From: Parahaliea mediterranea
GTDB taxonomy: Bacteria; Pseudomonadota; Gammaproteobacteria; Pseudomonadales; Halieaceae
NCBI RefSeq assembly: GCF_017255185.1
Contig: NZ_JAFKCZ010000009.1
Location: 124,001 to 188,000 of the forward strand
Length of the DNA stretch: 64,000 nt
Direction of reading: 5' to 3'
Part shown: positions 61,985-64,000 of the stretch, one piece after another
Layout: every line of letters starts with the position of its first letter
Position numbering within the stretch: the first letter of the stretch is position 1
Notes under the pieces: model-generated
Told to the model about the DNA's origin: nothing
Database searches by the model: none
The model's input: the letters and a program-made list of their open reading frames with translations, nothing else
Program-made: the position numbers and the translations under genes

Positions 61985-64000
61985 TCGGCGCCCTCCTCCA
62001 CGGCGTCAATACGGCACAGGGGCTGCAAGCCGCACCAGGTGCAACTCTGGGGGCCGAGGGGTGTCACCGCGGCCGCTCCGGCGATAAAGTCCCGCGCCAG
62101 TTGTTCCAGGCTGCGCCGCCAGAATTCGCGCAGCTCTTCCCAGTTCTGCGCCGTGACGCGTCCCCGCACCGCCTTGGGAATATCCACCTCGATACCCTCG
62201 GCCGCCGCGGTCTGGCCAAGGCCGCTGAACTTGCAGTCCCGCGGGCGCAGCTGGGCAAAGGCCAGCGCGGCCACCGGAGCCTCGCTGGCCAGGCCGTACA
62301 GCGGTAGCTGTGGGCGGGCGGGCCGCTCCCCCAGCCAGTCCCCGGCACTGCTGCGGCCCGATTTGTAGTCGATGATGACGGTTGACCCGTCGGCGAGCCG
62401 GTCCACCCGGTCGACCCGCATGTGAATGGGCAGCCCCGCCAGGACAATGTCCGCGCCCTGCTCGCGGGCGGCCACCACAAAGGCCCCGCGCTGCCGCTCC
62501 ACCGCCAGCCACTCCCGCAACAGGCGCTCGAGGTGCTCCCGCTCCTGTTCGCAATAGGCGTGGCCCACCGCGTGGCGCCGCCCCGCCGGCAGGGCGTCCA
62601 GCGCCGCCGCGACCGCCCTGGCGACCGCCTCCCCTTCCGCGGGCGGGTCCAGCGCGGCCAGTTGCCCGGCATCTCCCAGCTCGCCCCACAGGGCAAACAA
62701 GGCGTTGTGCAGCAGCGAACCCCGCTCTCCCGCACTCAGGGCCAGGCTGGGCTCGGCCAGCGGCTCGACGCGCAGGCGACGGCGGGCAAAGGCCCGGAAG
62801 GGGCATTGGGACTGGTCCTCCAGCAGCCCACTGCCACCGCGCACGCTATCTTTTTCAGCCGGCGACAGCGCTGGCGCCCGGTGATCGTCCAGGCGCTCGC
62901 TATCCCGTGCCCGCCACTGTGCGAGCCACGCTTCGGGAACCGCGGCGGCGGTCTCTGGCTGAACCCACTCGAAGTCAGCCAGCAGGGCGCTGGGAAGCTC
63001 CGGTGCGCCGTCGAGCTCGCGACTGTAGCTGGCGTGCAAGCGCGAGGCGCTGCGCCGGTATTGTTCCAGCAGCCCGGCGCTGAACTCCCACTCCCGCTCC
63101 GCGCTGGCGTGCGGCATCTCGAGCCGCCGTTGCAGGGCCATCGGCAGCAGGGGGTTGGGACGGGCCGGCGCCGGCCACTGCCCGGCCTGCATACCGAAAA
63201 CCCAGAGGTGGTCGAAGCGCAGCCCGGCCGCTTCCAGGGGCCCCAATACCTGGATGCGGCTGTCGGCGGTTTGCGGCTGGAACACAGTGTCGCGGCAGCA
63301 CTGGCGCAGCAGCTGCAGCGCCGCCGCCCGGTGCAGGGGGCCGCACACCGCGTCATAGCCGGCGTAGGTGTCGAGGAGACGGTAAAAATCCTCCACCTGC
63401 TGGTACTCGATGGAGTCGAGCCCGCCCTCCCCCGGCCAGCCCCACTGCCCCAGGATCTCGCGAAAACGGCCCGCCCACACCGAGGGCGCAGCCGTTCCCC
63501 GCAGGTCCCGGCGGCGCGCCAGGTCCTGCAAAATCCCGCCGATGCGCAAGCCGGGCTGGTCCGCGGACGCGCCCTGGTTCGCCAGGCCGCGCAGTGTCGC
63601 GACCGGCACCGGTTCGCGGCCGGTGTCGAAGACCCGGGTGATAAAGCGTTGCGCCAATGCGCCACCCCGGTCGGGCAGGGCGAGGAAGCGCGAGCGCATC
63701 AGACCGAGCAACTCGCCCAGGGCCAGGGTGTCGCCGGTGGCGGCCAGCGCCATCAGGGCATCGCGGACCACTGGCGCCTCCGCCAGCGGCCAGCCGGTGG
63801 AAAAGTTGACCGGCAGGCTGCCGTAGTTGCCATCCAGGCAATCAAACTCGCGCCGCAGCAGGTACTCCAGGCGCGCGCGATCGCCGCGCATGTCGCCCAA
63901 CACCACCCCGATGCTCGCCTCGGGTTCGCGGCCGGCGGTTTCGCGCACCCAGCGGGCCAGGCCGCGAAACTCGCTGCCGCGGTCGGGGTAGGCCCTGGCG
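61981..64000 (-). CDS. AddB-like nuclease partner (5' end beyond window)
   Basis: The frame is open to the right edge, so only the C-terminal 670 or so residues are visible. The N-terminal part resembles an inactivated helicase (GVVLGDMRGDR, VLGPLEAAGLRFDHLWVFGM). The C-terminus has a PD-(D/E)XK nuclease core, MRVDRVDRLADGSTVIIDYK, and four Cys that could hold an Fe-S cluster: one in SQCPFRAFARRRL and three in CTWCGLQPLC, as in AddB. This fits the 'probable DNA repair protein' family that accompanies UvrD-type helicases. Coupled to the downstream helicase-nuclease gene by an ATGA overlap. Confidence 0.85.
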   Translation of the reverse strand, partial: ARAYPDRGSEFRGLARWVRETAGREPEASIGVVLGDMRGDRARLEYLLRREFDCLDGNYGSLPVNFSTGWPLAEAPVVRDALMALAATGDTLALGELLGLMRSRFLALPDRGGALAQRFITRVFDTGREPVPVATLRGLANQGASADQPGLRIGGILQDLARRRDLRGTAAPSVWAGRFREILGQWGWPGEGGLDSIEYQQVEDFYRLLDTYAGYDAVCGPLHRAAALQLLRQCCRDTVFQPQTADSRIQVLGPLEAAGLRFDHLWVFGMQAGQWPAPARPNPLLPMALQRRLEMPHASAEREWEFSAGLLEQYRRSASRLHASYSRELDGAPELPSALLADFEWVQPETAAAVPEAWLAQWRARDSERLDDHRAPALSPAEKDSVRGGSGLLEDQSQCPFRAFARRRLRVEPLAEPSLALSAGERGSLLHNALFALWGELGDAGQLAALDPPAEGEAVARAVAAALDALPAGRRHAVGHAYCEQEREHLERLLREWLAVERQRGAFVVAAREQGADIVLAGLPIHMRVDRVDRLADGSTVIIDYKSGRSSAGDWLGERPARPQLPLYGLASEAPVAALAFAQLRPRDCKFSGLGQTAAAEGIEVDIPKAVRGRVTAQNWEELREFWRRSLEQLARDFIAGAAAVTPLGPQSCTWCGLQPLCRIDAVEEGAE

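Overview
The window reads as a piece of chromosome from a GC-rich gammaproteobacterium, plausibly a marine/cellvibrionalean type. That placement is inferred from gene order (mltD-gloB divergent from a yafS-type methyltransferase-rnhA-dnaQ, as in enterics), from gammaproteobacterial housekeeping genes (rlmG, nhaB, nudC, sohB, sbcCD, cti) and from many acyl-CoA, SDR and LLM-type catabolic genes. No rRNA, tRNA or CRISPR array was seen.

Layout. 1-4000: two hydrolases, a PRPP-synthetase-like gene and a small unknown gene. 4000-10500: an AT-rich accessory island with broken genes. It starts with two ATGA-coupled GC-rich ORFs on the minus strand, the upstream one cut at about 4505. An HELVH metallopeptidase-domain fragment follows, directly followed by a secreted TIMP/NTR-like protein. 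After these come another gene fragment, a lipoprotein, a small membrane protein with a DPWG motif, a Y1/HUH (REP-associated type) transposase with short repeats, a large exported protein of unknown function, and a decayed second copy of the DPWG gene's 3' end. This looks like a toxin/immunity cassette graveyard and is the best place to look for something undescribed.

10500-20000: a histone-H1-like Lys/Ala-rich protein, a VOC protein, an RND efflux pair preceded by a SoxR-box-like promoter, an ECF41 sigma factor with its carboxymuconolactone-decarboxylase partner and a matching ECF41 promoter, a pirin and a C45-type amide hydrolase. 20000-26800: a degradative-looking cluster (two SDRs, LLM oxidoreductase, Dabb-domain protein, acyl-CoA synthetase, quinone-oxidoreductase). 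27000-31200: thpR, an S9 lipoprotein peptidase and a CYTH-CHAD pair. 31200-36600: a four-gene hydroxy-acid operon (IlvD/Edd dehydratase, D-2-hydroxyacid dehydrogenase, LldD-like oxidase, GntP permease). 36800-37980: a RES-Xre toxin-antitoxin pair with its promoter.

38000-64000: mostly core functions: 3-methyladenine glycosylase I-like protein, sbcD-sbcC, an amidohydrolase divergent from a MarR regulator over a palindrome, a TRIC channel, the cis/trans fatty-acid isomerase cti, sohB, nudC, nhaB, the dnaQ-rnhA-yafS / gloB-mltD locus, rlmG, a repeat cluster that holds the stop codons of both rlmG and the sirtuin gene, an LLM oxidoreductase, and an AddAB-like helicase/nuclease pair running off the right edge. 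The first and last genes are cut by the window ends.
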